Shown: positions 22,476-33,112 of the stretch, piece after piece
Position numbering within the stretch: position 1 is the stretch's first letter
How the letters are laid out: the number at the start of each line of letters is the position of its first letter
NCBI GenBank assembly: GCA_025201365.1
Contig: JAIXMF010000053.1
Span: 1-53,452, forward strand
Direction of reading: 5' to 3'
Origin: Syncephalis plumigaleata
Taxonomy: Eukaryota > Zoopagomycota > Zoopagomycetes > Zoopagales > Piptocephalidaceae
Length of the DNA stretch: 53,452 nucleotides
The notes under the pieces: generated by a model
What the model was told of the DNA's origin: nothing
What the model saw: only the letters and a program-made list of their open reading frames with translations
The model's database searches: none
Made by a program: the position numbers and the translations under genes

Positions 22476-23142
22476 TATTATTTGTAAACGATGTATCGAT
22501 TATATCGCTAACAGGAATGGCAATAAAGTATAATAGCATAGAGACTGCTCATGTATATGTAATGCAATATGACTTGAGATTACGATGAAGCATAATGTTA
22601 GCTAGCTGCATACTAATGCATCATGTAGATCGTGCTATTATTGGAACTATCTCGAATTCCATTCCATTTCAATATCAATCATGCACGTTTCAATTGCAGC
22701 TGAATTCAATACACCATTATGGATTTCATTCACGCTGGCTGTAACAGAATCAAAACGGTAATGACTATCGTAAATGACATTCAAGATCTATAATTCGTAA
22801 TCGCACATGGCAAACGATACTACGTTTTGTTTCCTTGATACCTCGTTTGAAAACGTTCCAGCATACTATTATGGATTTCACGCATGGTAGCTGTAACAGA
22901 ATCAAAACAATGACTATCGTAAATGGCATCCAAGATCTATAATTGGTAATCACACATGGCGAGATACCGTATTCTGTTTCTTTTATATTTTGCTTGACAT
23001 TCCAATACCGTAGCCATCGACTACTCACCTATAAATGAACAGCCATTTGACGTGAACAATTCGATAGCTCACTATTCTCTTCTCATTTACACGCACAATA
23101 CAAGCACATCCACTTCTTTATTCTTAGACCGTAACGAACAAT
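22476..23142. other. Intergenic region upstream of the kinase-like gene
   Basis: No gene is seen. Most of it is the diverged two-copy tandem duplication at 22717-22985. The last 60 bp before the ATG are pyrimidine-rich. Confidence 0.4.
22717..22985. repeat. Two-copy tandem repeat, period about 152 bp
   Basis: Copies begin at 22717 and 22869 with TTATGGATTTCA. They share GCTGTAACAGAATCAAAAC, ATGACTATCGTAAATG, CAAGATCTATAATT and TTCTGTTTC/TTTTGTTTC in the same order with small indels. Confidence 0.75.
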
Positions 23143-24434
23143 ATGCGAGTAACTCCACATTCTGCATTGGCTATTAGCATTTGTGCTCTAGCACTGTTAT
23201 CCCAAATACCTAGTGTTCATCCGTATGGCGGTGTTTTTGAAAATAATGGCAAGCTATGCATATGTGCTCTATCCGATGTCTGCTAACTTGTTTATAGGTG
23301 ATAATACTATCACTACTTATGCCCAGAAATACGTTATGGAACACCTGGAAGAGCTTGGACTATCAAATATCCGCTGGTCCAATAAGAATAAGAAAACCCT
23401 TAGTCTTGCTCGGGTAACATGGGATAAGCAAGTTGCCTTTATGAAATGCGCTATAGTATCTGTATCTAACCCAATAAAGAATCCGGAAATAAATATGTTT
23501 GAAGTAAACACACGAGAAACCAATGCATTCAAGGTAAGTATATCGATCTATTATTCAATAGTCTCACTTATCATATGGCATAAAATAGGCATTGAAGGAA
23601 GTAAAAGACAAGTTGATAGCAAAGAAGTTGGCAGATGTCTACGCAACAGGTCAACGAAATGTTATAGATCCATTGCACCGATTTAGCTTTGATGAAGACA
23701 ATGGCAATAAATATTTCTGCCATCTTTACAGCTATATCGATGGCGTGCTTCTAGAAGACTACTTCAAGAAACATACCATCTCTGAGGCATTTAATACTGC
23801 TGCCATAATACTACCTGAGGTTATTAAAGGTAAGCATTATTGTTGCTTATAGCATGATTACTAATTGCTTTGTAGGTGTGATTTACCTTTACAATGCTGG
23901 CATTTTTCATGATGATCTATTTCCGAAAAGTACGTAAGCATTGATAATCATGAAATACGCTAACAATAGGATGTAGATATTATGCTACAGCTTGATTCAA
24001 CTGGTATAATTGGCGTAAAGATTATTGATCTCGATTTAGTAGAAATATTTAAGAAGGAACAAGGCTGGCAACCTATAAACCCGAATGACCAGGAGAATTT
24101 ATCGTCTAGTCCACATCAGCCACATAGGAGTTGTAATGAGCTTATGCTTATGGTTAAGAGTTTCTTGCTATTGTTTGTTCCGGATTTTGGCTTCAACATG
24201 GAGTATCCATTTGCTCCTAACTATAGATTGGCCGAACAAACAGCACTAGGATACTTGAGAAAGTTTAGGGAATCTCTTCAGTATACTGAATTAGAATTCG
24301 GCAATGTAAAGACAGCCATTCCTGCAATGCTTCGTTTTCTACGAGCAATGTTCACGATACAATTTGATCCATTTACCTGCACCTCTCCTATGCTCGTATT
24401 AAAAGGACTACCACCGCGCAGGATCCGGACATAA
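23143..24434 (+). CDS. Secreted kinase-like protein retaining catalytic residues
   Basis: Five exons: 23143-23230, 23298-23533, 23589-23829, 23876-23929 and 23977-24434, giving 358 aa. The signal peptide is about residues 1-26 (LAISICALALLSQIPSVHP). Kinase landmarks in order: AFMKCAI with Lys79 as VAIK-type Lys; ALKEVKDKL as an alpha-C-like helix; an inter-lobe stretch YIDGVLLEDYF; AGIFHDDLFPKNIML, where HDD (200-202) matches HRD and Asn207 the Mg-binding Asn; and KIIDLDLVE, where Asp224 matches DFG Asp. The C-lobe continues to about 340. Lys, catalytic Asp, Asn and DFG Asp are all kept although the loop is unusual, so activity is possible. It is a paralogue of the gene at 14225-15640. The first intron could alternatively start at 23253. 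Confidence 0.75.
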
Positions 24435-26100
24435 TCGATACATTATTAATATACGGTAAGTACCGAGCAATAACTGATTCATTCTACTAAAATGCTAATA
24501 GGTCATTGAATGAATTAGCAATCATATAGACAATGAGAATGTGATGACACTCACACAGCATGACCATACAACTGCTGATATCGCTGTATGATCTAATGAT
24601 TTCATCATCAATAAAACATATTCACTGTCTCGATACAATAATATTCTAGCTTTTAAATGTACTGCTGCAATGTGATGTGCTCGTTATTAGGAGTATAGTC
24701 AGCAATGGACTTGGCTACGTGTATACAACTGGATATACAATGACTATACAGTATGACTAATGCTAACTGATAATTATGAATGGCGAATAATGAGTGCCCT
24801 AACGAACATTGTTACTGTCAATTAATGCCACGGCAATAAATACGCAAATAACGAATAAACGAGTAACGCGTAACTCGCTACACACCGTCTTCGGCTACAT
24901 AGTAATATGGAACGTACATTGATCGGTTAATGCTACGTGATTCTACGCAAGGTGTACTAAAGGTTTATTGTTATTAACGAGTGAGTCTAGAACAGACCTC
25001 GAGCGTGTCCTATGAGGCTTGACGCTTTCACTTCATCACGACTAACTCCTGTTCTAGAAGGCAGTTTAGCTTCACGATCTAGCATGCATATATAATACTC
25101 GGTCAAAGGGACATTCAGTCGTGTGTCGCTCTGTCTACTATTACCTGATCTACGCCGTTTAACGCCACTCTCTACATATCAACATGCTATGAAGCAACGC
25201 GTGCCATTCTCGACTACGTGCCTATATGCTCCATATATTGACCGGTGCATCCTACGTAAACCTATACCGCGTAACTAACTCGCATGGTTACATATACCTG
25301 GTGGTTAATAGTTCCTATTCATTCCTGGTTATTGGTGAATACCACCTGCTTTACACGTTCACTCCTCACTCTCTATTGTTTACTCTTTCCTTTCTCTCTT
25401 TCTTCGTCGTTCACTACTCGTATTCGTGATGCTCGCTGTACCTGTTCTTTGTTTCTCTTTCTCCTATTCCTTGTATACGCTTACCTTTGCTTAACACACT
25501 CGCGTACTTGTACTTTCTCCTCTCTCGCTTGTTTATGTTTTACTCGCGTTCGCTGTTCACCGCTCCTTCTTGTTGTCGTTGATCTAGCGGTAGTTCGCGT
25601 CATCACCTACGCGTTTGCTGTTCACCACTCCTTCTTGTTGTTGTCGTTGATCTAACGGTAGTTCGCGTCATCATCTACGCGTTCTACTCATCCTGTCTAT
25701 TGTCCTTACCTCTTTGTTGTTTGCGCTGCTTTTCTACGCACGCTCACTACGATCACGCGTCCATACTCACTTTATTCTGCTGTAATCGCCTCCCCTTCAG
25801 ACTGTAGGACTTGTGCACGACAAGGCTACCGTACTGTTCCTACGGGTGCCTTACAGCTGTCATTGCGTCATGATCCACTCGCGCGTTTATTCCTTTGTAC
25901 GTTAACAGTGCTCATCTGCTACTCTTTGTATTGCAAGGTAAGCTGCCGTTTGTTTATTAGATTTCTACTGTGTACTAGCTACGGGTATTGCTTGTGCGTC
26001 TAACGCTATTCTGTATGCTGTTCTGCATACTGTGTAGGCTTCAAGTAAGTTCCGTTTGTTTACTTTTCTATGCTCATTACACTCGTATAAGCCGTTTATT
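24435..26100. other. Gene-poor region with intron-like signals
   Basis: 24435-25150 shows nothing recognisable. 25150-26060 is pyrimidine-rich on the plus strand (TACTCG, TTCTCTCC) and has two GTAAG donors (25937, 26048) separated by a TAG acceptor and the 7 bases GCTTCAA, like the micro-exon gene at 33.1 kb. No convincing protein was found. Confidence 0.35.
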
Positions 26101-26104
26101 AATA

Positions 26105-27565
26105 AAAAGCAATAAAGCTATTAGTACACCTACTAATTGGCCATTAGTATGGTATTAATAAAGTGTTAATAAATTACTAATAGAGCCCTTAGTAAAATTA
26201 ACAAGGGTTAGCAGCTTAAAACTAGCAAAAATTACTAATGAAAGCATTAGTAAAAGTTAACAAATCTGTTAACAAATTCATTAGTAAACAATTAGCAGTT
26301 TAATCCTAACAAAATAGCTGGCAAAAACTGGCAAAATATTACTAATGAAGGTATTAATAAAAGTTAACAAAAAGTTAACAAATTTATTAACATTTATCCC
26401 CCATTATTAACAACCATTTCCCCTATATTGCCACCTATTTATAGCTATATATAGAGCGGCTATATATGCTATATATAGAACTATATATAGATATTACGTC
26501 ATATTTCTATATATAGTACTATTTATAGCTGTTCTATATATAGCTATTAATAGAAACGCAGTCACGGATATTATTTGTATGGCGTTTTACTTTCCCCCAT
26601 TAACTATCGTTGTTGTGGTCCAATCTCGCTGTTTATGCGCTCATTCGACGTATCTCGCTTTTCCGGACCAGAATATGTACCTGTTGCCTAAATAAATGAC
26701 AAATAGGGCGAGTAAAATGCCGATAGTTGTCGTGATTCTTGATTTGGCTGTGCTTTCCACTATCCATGTTTTCCTCCCCCGATATCCATCAGATCGGCAT
26801 GTGGGTGCTACCATTCTGCTGGGCATCACAGAGTGCATAAGTCTACTTATTCGCTAAACCCAGCATTGCATAGTAGTATGGCGAGTAAAGCCGCGGAAAT
26901 CGCCGTGATTCTTGAATTTGTATGGTAGTTTCCCTATAATACCGTGTTTCCCAATGCTATTGCCATAACGCACTTGAAAGCATGCACAAATAGTGCATTT
27001 CGCATGTCCAGACGGCAATAGCGAGTTGATTGATATGCGAGTCGGCTACAATCGATGCATTTCCGGGCAATAAATCGCAAATAGTCTATTTCTCCCATAC
27101 AAATCGCGTTATTTGGGCATCCGGTCCTTTTCATTTTGCTCAAATGGCGTTATTTCTCAATGGCAGTGGCATATTCTGGTCCGGACGGGCCTTCTGACTT
27201 CAATAGGTGCAATACTACCTCCAGAAGACCAGAATTGAGCGAGAAAAATGGATATACCAGAAAAATGATCTGATTCTCCAAGGGCCCCAATGGGCCATTA
27301 ACTCTTATTAATAAGTTTGTTAACTTTTATTAGTAATTCTATTAACTTTTTATTAGCAATTCATTAGCATTTATTAGCCAGACAAGGGTCCGGTCCCCTC
27401 AAGAGCCGCAGAAGAGCCGCAGAAGAGCCCAAATAGCTATTAACTTTTGTTAATAAATTCATTAACTTTTATTAGTAATTTTGTTAACTTTTATTAACCA
27501 GAAAAATGGCCTGGTCCTTCATGAGTCGCAATGGTCCCCCATTGGCCTATTAACTTTTATTAACA
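26105..27565. mobile_element. Candidate foldback-like non-autonomous element
   Basis: The left arm (about 26105-26410) is built of clustered sub-repeats such as TTAATAAAAGTTAACAAA and ATTACTAATGAA. The right arm (about 27295-27560) carries their reverse complements (TTTGTTAACTTTTATTAA, TTCATTAACTTTTATTAG). Inside, the 16-mer at 26662-26677 is exactly the reverse complement of 27170-27185, and a pair of direct copies starts GGCGAGTAAA at 26707 and 26880. No transposase was recognised. Long composite inverted arms around a short core resemble foldback elements. Target-site duplications were not identified. Confidence 0.45.
26430..26565. repeat. Cluster of CTATATATAG palindromes
   Basis: At least seven copies of CTATATATAG or CTATTTATAG variants occur within about 130 bp inside the left half of the candidate foldback element. 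It could form cruciforms. Confidence 0.65.
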
Positions 27566-27734
27566 TGTAGTCATGGCTATACTATTAGCAAGAGACAACA
27601 AAGCAATCTGATGGGTATTAGTAAGCTAGCTGACTTTTATCAACACTTATTAATAACAATGGCTCACATTAATGGGTCTATAGGTATAACCATGGTGATC
27701 ATGTCAACATTCATTATTGTTTCAATACTGAGAC

Positions 27735-27915
27735 ATATGCATGACGATGACCATACATTCTGGCCTTCATGACTATACCTCCTTTTATATCCCTTCAATA
27801 ATAATACAACACATACCAGCATGTTCCTCATTTCAATATGATTGAATGAATGCACTTGTAGTGTTCTCACTTCATTACCCATGTCATGAAAAATTGGCGA
27901 GTGTATTGACATGTT
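27735..27915. repeat. Dispersed repeat, copy 2
   Basis: This is the partner of 6970-7160. A further partial copy follows at about 27961-28010 (TTTTAATAAATACCACCATGTTCTCCATTACA, split here as TTTTAATAAATA and CATGTTCTCCATTACA). Confidence 0.55.
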
Positions 27916-28039
27916 CACTATACACATGGCTCCCATGTCGCTACCTCCTCTAGTATGCTTCCTATATCGTTTTAATAAATACCACCATGTTCTCCATTAC
28001 AATGCTGTAGCTTTGTTACTCGATTTATTATACATTATT

Positions 28040-30900
28040 GCATTCATTCAATGTTGTTATGCTCATTTCTTTACTAATCCCGCTCCTTCCTCGCATGTTA
28101 TATTCATTACTCTCATTCACTCGCTCGCTCTACTCATTCCTTGCATAATCTTGTCACTATACTCACATTCCTCTCACTCAATCTCGTCACTTCCCTCGGG
28201 TTCTACTCACTATACTCGTTCCTCTCGCGTTCTATTCTTTCATCGTGCGTTCTACTCACTTCTCTCACTCAATCTTGTTCTTTATACTTACTATACTCAC
28301 TCATCTCTCTTCATCTCGTCACTATATCCACTCCTCTTGCTCGATCTACTCGTTCGCGGCGTGCTTTACTCCTTCTTCTTACTCGTTCTATTCATTACTC
28401 GTGTGTTCTACTCAATACACTCACTCCTCTCGCTCGGATCTACTCACTATACTCATTACGCTCACGCATTCGTCTTACGTTCCTCGCTTATTCTACTTGT
28501 TTCTCGCTCGATCTTGTCACTATACTCACTCCTCGCGCGTTCTACTCCTTCCACCCACTTCCTCATCCGTTCTACTAATTACTCTTACGTTCGTCGCGCG
28601 TTCTACTCACTTCTCTTGCACTTTTATTCATTCGTCGTGTGCTATACTCATTACATTCAATACGCTTTCTATTGCATACGAACTAATTAACGTTCAGCAT
28701 ATATTCTTTTATTATACGTGTATGCACTCGTTACTATTAACTAACCACACTACTACAGCAACTATTCTTCTCGCTCAATCTCATTTCTCTTGCACGATCT
28801 ACTTATTACACGCGCGTTCTTGTCATACTACTCACTCCTTCCGCTTGATCCTGTTCCTTTGCTCGATCTACACGTTTCCCGCTCAACCTACTCATTCGTT
28901 GCGCGCTTTACTCTCCTTTCTCTCTTGTTCTACTCGCTTCCCTTATACGATCTACTCACTATGCTCGTTTCTCGTGCGCTTCACTCATTCCTCTCGCACG
29001 CTCTTGTCCTTTTACTCACTTCTTTCGCTTGAGCTCACTCCTCTTGCACGATCTAGTTCGTTGCGAGCTTTATTTATTCCTCTTATTCACTATACTTGTT
29101 TCCTGCTCGATCTCCTCGCTCACTCATTATTCACATATCTATTGCCGTGGCATCATAGGAGGTGAATATGCTCACTGGTCCACTTGTGAACGCACTCGCT
29201 TTGTTTACGCGCTACTTCTTTATTCCTCTCACTATTTGATCTGCCAATCATCATTCCTGCTTCCCTTGATTCTTTTGCTTACTCTTCCACCTCTATCCGT
29301 CTTTCCCTGTTAGCCACTCTCCATCTGCTCCTCGCTACGCTAACACTACACGTCTCTTACCTGAATACACTCCCATACCAGTACTCCTCTTCTCATTACT
29401 CGTTTGTTGTTCTCGGTCACCTTCACTATTCGTATATTCCTATTCCGTTGTTGTTATTGCTGCTGCTCTATCAATAAGTCAACGCCACGCCATACGTTTA
29501 CGCGTTCTATTCGTTCTCTCTGTTGCCTTTACTTCTTTGCAGCTTGTGGTGCTTATCTACGGACAGCCACTGCAATTACACGTTATACGCACTTTATTCC
29601 ACTGTGTTTGTCCTCCACTCTATAGCACTCGTACACGATAAGACTACACTGCTTATTTGTATTCTAGTCTGGTGCTTGTACCTGTGCACGATACTACTGC
29701 TACTTGTTGACCCTCTCCCTTGTTTATCAAACTACGATCCTGCACTCTCGTCAGATCCGTACCAGTTACCTGTATTCTATCACTGTATGCTCCTATGGAA
29801 TACTCCACTGTTTGCTTGCCAGTCTGTATTGACTACTAGGAGTAGCTTTGTATGCGTACATGCAGGTTAGTCGACCAGGAATGTACTGCTATAGCTTCTC
29901 CCGGCAGTATGCCACTTGCTAAAGCATATTGTTTGGTTAATATCACTCACAACGAACACTGCTTCTTAATAGTTCATTGACAGCACTGCTTGTTGCTTGT
30001 ACTGATAGCTCGTTCGCTTACTCGTCCACTACTCTATTCATACACTCGTATCTCTATTGTTTATTTGTAATCTACACGGTAAGTGATGTATACGCGATAT
30101 TCACTCTATTCACTAGCTGCTGCTGCTGCTACTCCTCTTTCTTGTCCTGTCAACTCTGTTTATTTATTTATTTGTTTGTATTCTATAAGCATACGTGCTC
30201 ATTCGCTCTACTCACTCCTACTACTATCCATACTATTTGTCCCTCTGCTTCTATCCTCATTCAGCCAATAAACACCATGTCAACCTCATACATATCGCTG
30301 TATTCTCTACACTCTATTGAACATACTTTGCTTTCGACCAATACAACTAGCTACTACTATTGCTATTCCTATTGCATGCTCACTATTTTTATCAATCTAT
30401 CATAGGCTAATCACATGCGTCATTCCACTCTCTTTCTCTTTCTCTCTGTATTGCCTACAATCTATTGCTTTCATTTCCACTCGTGTATATGTATATCACT
30501 ATGCATTGAACACTCTTTCGTTGCTTGCTATTACCTGTTCCTTGTCTTACTTTTGTCATTTGCTTGTTGTCCACACGTACCTTGCTATGTGTAGTGTTTC
30601 TTTTTATCAAGCTCGTTTCCCTCCTTGCTCTGCCGTGCTTGCTGTTGTTTGTCCACTTTACCGTATGTGCCATACTCCCTTCTATCCGATATCGTCCTAT
30701 TGTCTATCACAGCTTGTCAACTATCTTTGTATGTCCTGAATACCGCTGTTTGTTCTGTCATCTTGACCGTGTCTCGCTAGCAGCTATACTACCGTCGGTT
30801 GTGTTTACTCTTCTGCTTTCCTCTTTATTATCGTATTCACTCTATTGCCGTAGCTGCTTCTTGCTCTGTCTCTCCTATTAGTATGAATATATTATGCTTT
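28040..30900. repeat. Pyrimidine-rich degenerate tandem-repeat block
   Basis: The plus strand is dominated by T and C with recurring words such as TTCTACTCACT, ATACTCACTCC, CTCGCTCGATCT and CGCGTTCTACTC. Many overlapping long open frames arise in all three plus frames from this composition, translating to Leu/Ser/Tyr/Thr-rich strings without domains, so none is called as a gene. Similar but shorter blocks occur at 25.15-25.8 kb, 32.95-33.11 kb and 34.97-35.8 kb. Confidence 0.6.
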
Positions 30901-33112
30901 ATGCTTACTCTACTGTATGACTATGCTGCTATACCTAGTCAATAATAATAATGAATAATAATAGGCCAGAGTAGTATGGCTGTATTCAACAGTGGTTCTT
31001 TATTCATATGCTTGCTTGTTAACCAGTGTTTATTCAGTATCAATGATCAAGTATCATACTCATAATAATCACTTCATAGCACGCTACCGGTAGTTGTAAC
31101 AGCATGCTATTGTTGTCTATCGCTTACCATTCTTCAATGGTCATTAACACGCACACACACATTGATTATCTACATGACAGTAAACGCACTAATCCACTTC
31201 ATAATACTAGCACTCGATGTGTCAACCTATATTCATATACATGATGTTCAATACAATGACAATAACAGGTGTACGCGTCATTATTGATGGAGTATTATGA
31301 AATGATGATGATGTGTAGATTCAGACAGTTGACAGAGCATGCAGTTACACGACATGACAAACACTCATCACTAATTGCTATGATGATTAAACAGATGGAT
31401 AGCTTTCCTTACATTTCCATTTTAATCGATACTCATATGCATCGTGTGCATCTAAAAGGGATTAGATAATAGTGGCTATATTTACACTCACCTGATGCAT
31501 GTCTAGTTCAATTGTAATAGCTCATACGATGTGCATTCATTGTGGAGAGAGGAATGGATACATGATACATTGCAAACAAAGGTGACAACGCAACCATACG
31601 GTAATTGACCCGGGTAACTCATGTCGACGTTTCACTTTCTCTATTTGGATTGCATTCGACAATTGACAGAAACAAGCTGGACATGTATTCCTCCATCTAA
31701 TTGGTACTCATCTGCTCGGTGTACTACCACACCAATACTACTTGTCATCTGGTATTCGTCTGTCCATTGTATCCGTCAATGATCACTCGCATATTGACTA
31801 CTACTACTACTATTCATTCCATAATACACTAGTCATGTATACAACAATCAATACAATTATTACAATAATATCATTGTATCATCAATCAATACATAGTAGT
31901 CGATGTATCTGGATGTACAATACAAACAACCAATACCAGTTGATGCAAGTGTACGCGTCATCATTCACCGAATATATCGATAGCTATCAATGATAATGGT
32001 GATACGATATATTCTGGCCATTTGATTGATATCTACGTCATTGCACTAATAGAAACAGGTATTGTAACCTATCAAGGTGTTCAATATCACAAATAAACAA
32101 ACACACTACCAAGCCTCTTTTCATATGCACAGGCCATATACATAGCTTCTCATCCGGAGATGATCAATTGACAAGTTCAACGTCGGACATTCACCAATAG
32201 CAATGGCATTGGTATGTGAACACGGCAGATATATGTTGTACGTCCATGTCGAGAGAGGAATACTACATGGATGTTGCTGATTGGTTCTCAACAGGAATAA
32301 TGATGTGATCATGCAAGGATGGGCATAGAGGATCAACTTGACATTGCTTAACACTGAGCATTCGAACTACATTGCCCATTGACAAATACAAGTTAGTGTT
32401 TGCATTCACCAATAGCAATAGCACTGGTATGCGAATACGGCAGACGTATGTTGTACGTCCATGTGAAGAGAAATACTACGCGAGTGCTACTAGTTGATTC
32501 CCGTACAACTAATGATGCAGCCATATGCCAAAGACTGGTACTGTTCATCCGCTACTTTGCTTTCCTGTACATCTTGCATGTACTGGTAGCTGATAGAGAC
32601 ATGCCGACGCGTACTCCCCTATCTAATTGGTACTGGCTTGCTCGGTGTACTACCGATAAGTAGCAGATTAAAGGCTTGGCTATGTCGCTATCAGTCATCG
32701 ACAAAAGTAAACCAATTGAAGTGGACGTGATTCACTAGCGAATGTCACATCTACTGGTCAATATCCACATGGATGGCATGGTAAACGTGCAGTCTGATGG
32801 ATGTTCCATCATTCCGAGTACAATCCATGTACAGAGGAGAGTATTGTATGAAGATAGTCTGACTGTGGCCTATGGCCATCGTATTATGTCCACTAGGAAT
32901 ATCCGCCATTATTATCTCGGCTATAAATTGAGCACTTTTTGACACACTCGATTTGTCATCTTCATACTCGCTCTTCTACTCTATTCTAGCTGCTACTACT
33001 GCTACTCGTATATACCACTGCTTTCTACTCTCGTTCTATTATACTATCACTACTTTCTACTCTCGTTCTAGCCAGTTTATCTGTCTATCCATTCCACTAG
33101 GCCAACATCAAC
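30901..33112. other. Non-coding region with duplicated segments, ending in a pyrimidine-rich leader
   Basis: No gene is seen. It contains the duplicated segments at 31262-32660. The last 160 bp before the ATG at 33113 are pyrimidine-rich with two copies of TTTCTACTCTCGTTCTA (about 33027 and 33054), probably promoter or 5' UTR of the micro-exon gene. Confidence 0.4.
31262..32660. repeat. Diverged segmental duplications
   Basis: Pairs seen by eye: GTGTACGCGTCATTATTGA (31269) with GTGTACGCGTCATCATTCA (31948); ATCTAATTGGTACT...CTCGGTGTACTACC at 31695-31730 and 32618-32653; and the 62-bp stretch CATTCACCAATAGCAAT...TACGTCCATGT at 32188-32249 and 32403-32464. Confidence 0.65.

Noticed and set aside
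27911-30881. Many long plus-strand open frames (up to about 300 codons)
   Set aside because: They overlap in all frames of a pyrimidine-rich repeat block and translate to Leu/Ser/Tyr/Thr strings without domains or splice logic.
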